64,000 nucleotides of DNA from Sipunculus nudus (lineage: Eukaryota > Annelida > Sipuncula > Golfingiida > Sipunculidae), in contig CM049307.1 of the NCBI GenBank assembly GCA_026874595.1, forward strand, positions 48,087,678 through 48,151,677, given 5' to 3'. The position numbers and the translations under genes were made by a program. Each line of letters starts with the position of its first letter. The first letter of the stretch is position 1. Positions 62,233 through 64,000 of the stretch are shown piece by piece. Below the pieces are notes generated by a model. The model was not told the origin of the DNA. It did not search any database and saw only the letters and a list, made by a program, of their open reading frames with translations.

Positions 62233-63112
62233 ACAAGGGACCCATGGGTCACGCGCGCTCAGCTGATTAAGACAGTTATAACTGCATCACCATTTATTTT
62301 TGAAGTTGCAATAAAAATACTCAGGAACTAGGGCTCAATGACTGGGGGGGGGGGGGGGGGGGGAAGAGATACAACACCTTTGGATATAAATACAGAATAC
62401 AGAATTAAATTCAGTGGTGCTTACAGGGACTGGTGGGAACTACAGCATCTCTGCATATATGTAAAGGATAAAATTTAATTTAAATGAAATTATTTTCAAA
62501 TATTTAAAATTATTTATGTGCCATGGTAAAATTTGGGCAAAATTTAAGGTACCAATTTTTATTTTTTGCTAATATTTTAAAAACTTTAAAAGATTTTGAT
62601 CTAATTTTCGGTATACAATTAAATTTTGATTAATTAAAGTTATATTACTGAAAAAAAGTCTCTAGCTTTAACATTTTTTTGTGTTAAGTGACCACATATT
62701 TTTCCTGATTTTTTACAAAGTGCAATATGTTTGGGCCCATAACTTTTTTAAATTATATGATACAGACCCAATTTCTGGCATGTACATAGGAACTATATAG
62801 AGAAATAATTATGGTAAATATGAGAAAAACAGATGAGTGGTTTTGATATTAGGCAGTCCTGAAGTTTGAAAATAGGTTTTTAATAAAAAATTGAGGTTTT
62901 TCCTTAATTTCTCAAAGGAACTAAGTCGGAAAGACCCAGTTTTTGGCTTGGTAGGAGATCTTGGGGATATCTTTAAAACATTATGCCGAATTTTGGATTC
63001 CTAGGTCTTAAGGTTTCAAAACGTGCCACATCTACGGAAGGACGGATGGATGACAGACAATGGACCACGACTATAGCTCAGATAACTTTAATATGGTCAG
63101 CTGAGCTAAAAA
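62233..63112 (+). mobile_element. Family A element, short copy
   Basis: It has the GACCCATGGGTC palindrome at the 5' end and a CAGCTGAGCTAAAAA hairpin at the 3' end, with ACGGAAGGACGGATGGA before it. The core is one unit matching 10.8-11.3 kb closely. A 20-base G run lies near the 5' end. Confidence 0.8.
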
Positions 63113-64000
63113 TTTACAAAATTCAGATCTCATTTTGGGTTTATAATTGAATCTTGATTAAATAAATTTATATACCTGAAAAAATTCTCTAGCTCCAACA
63201 CTTATCATGTTAAGTGAGTATCTTTTCTGATTTTTTTACTAAGTGCATTATTTTTAGGCCAATAACTTTCATCAATTATGTAATACTGACTTACTTTCTG
63301 GCATGTACAAAGAAACTATATAAGGGAATATTTATGGTAAATATGAAGAAATGTATATATAATCTATATAACATAATTCATAATATATACAAAATATGTT
63401 CAATATATGAATATATATTATGTTTATACTATGATTTATGAAGGTAATAAAGACTCCAATGGCATTTTTATTCCAATGTATCTCCTATAACTTCTTACCC
63501 GATATATTTCTTTGTACATTTCACATATTTGAGGAAATAGAGACCTTAATTATAGAATTTCTTAAGACATTACAAAATAGTTTAACACAAGAATTTCTGT
63601 GTTAATTTTATTGTTAACACATCCAAGAAAACAAGTATGCCACACAATTTTTTTTGTTTATTTACAGACAATAAATTAAAATTAACATACAGTAAGTTTG
63701 ACAGGAAGGGGGAGGGGGCGGATTTGTCCTAGACCTATGTCACATGGACTGCAGTTTGAGTACATTTGCTGTCAATATTTTGATAAAAGTACATTACAAA
63801 TTACAAGGGGCATTAATCAGGACTTGCTAACATTAAGATAACATTAAGAATCTTATCTTTTAATCTCTGAGTCAGCACTTTGTTATCTTCATCTTAAAAA
63901 AAAACAATAACCAAGATCTTTAAACATCAAACTTTGATTAAGAAAGATGAAACCTAAATTTTCACCTCAACTTTCCACTAAAGGATTTTCAATTTGTTTA

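Larger units (their letters stand above)
59422..64000 (-). other. Upstream region, probably a 5' UTR intron
   Basis: Beyond the acceptor-like site there is no coding exon. The stretch holds family A pieces, a decayed endonuclease fragment and simple repeats: GT/G near 60686-60711 and a G run at 62344-62363. Bases 63113-63400 resemble the family A core again. 63480-64000 shows nothing recognisable. Confidence 0.55.

Overview
The window is AT-rich animal DNA from an intron-rich, repeat-dense genome. It holds one host gene, one young LTR retrotransposon and many short, mostly non-autonomous mobile elements. The repeats resemble the 'pearl'/CvE-type elements described in bivalve molluscs: tandem-repeat cores, GGAC-rich tails and terminal hairpins. 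A bivalve or other marine invertebrate is the best guess, but this is inference. I saw no rRNA, tRNA or CRISPR array.

The host gene is a sphingosine kinase on the minus strand. Its first coding exon is at 58939-59421. Exons 2-5 follow at 50473-50622, 42752-42846, 35417-35532 and 33823-34046. All splice sites are GT/AG and the phases join without a break. The gene then has two candidate last exons: 6a at 22767-23593 (627-aa protein) and 6b at 12318-13639 (792-aa protein). Both start with an intact acceptor in the same phase and encode the same C-terminal catalytic-fold segment. The linker differs: 6a has an ordinary polar linker, while 6b carries thirteen 14-aa tandem repeats. Flanking intron sequence is shared too, so the last exon was duplicated and both copies have stayed open. 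The window therefore suggests alternative C-termini for one lipid kinase.

At 1-6092 there is a Ty3/gypsy-class element on the plus strand. It has a SCAN-like Gag with a zinc knuckle, a protease and an integrase, followed by an RNase H piece. Integrase before RT/RNase H is the unusual 'Gmr1' order. The catalytic RT core is missing, yet the visible 501 bases of the two LTRs differ at only one position, so the insertion is recent.

The rest is intron and flank. Several families of small elements (called A to F here) have tandem-repeat cores; four of them (A, C, D, E) end in GGAC-rich DNA plus a terminal hairpin. Family B carries 280-bp dimeric repeats. The palindrome GGTGGCGCCACC recurs in different families. 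Elements are nested: a TIR transposon with 8-bp target duplications holds an A element (8.4-11.9 kb); a non-LTR reverse transcriptase is split by a fold-back element and by a TIR element that itself holds a C element (43.5-49.7 kb); and an F repeat holds an E element holding a C element (54.9-57.5 kb). Several MITE-like elements have readable target duplications (TTA, TAA or TA).
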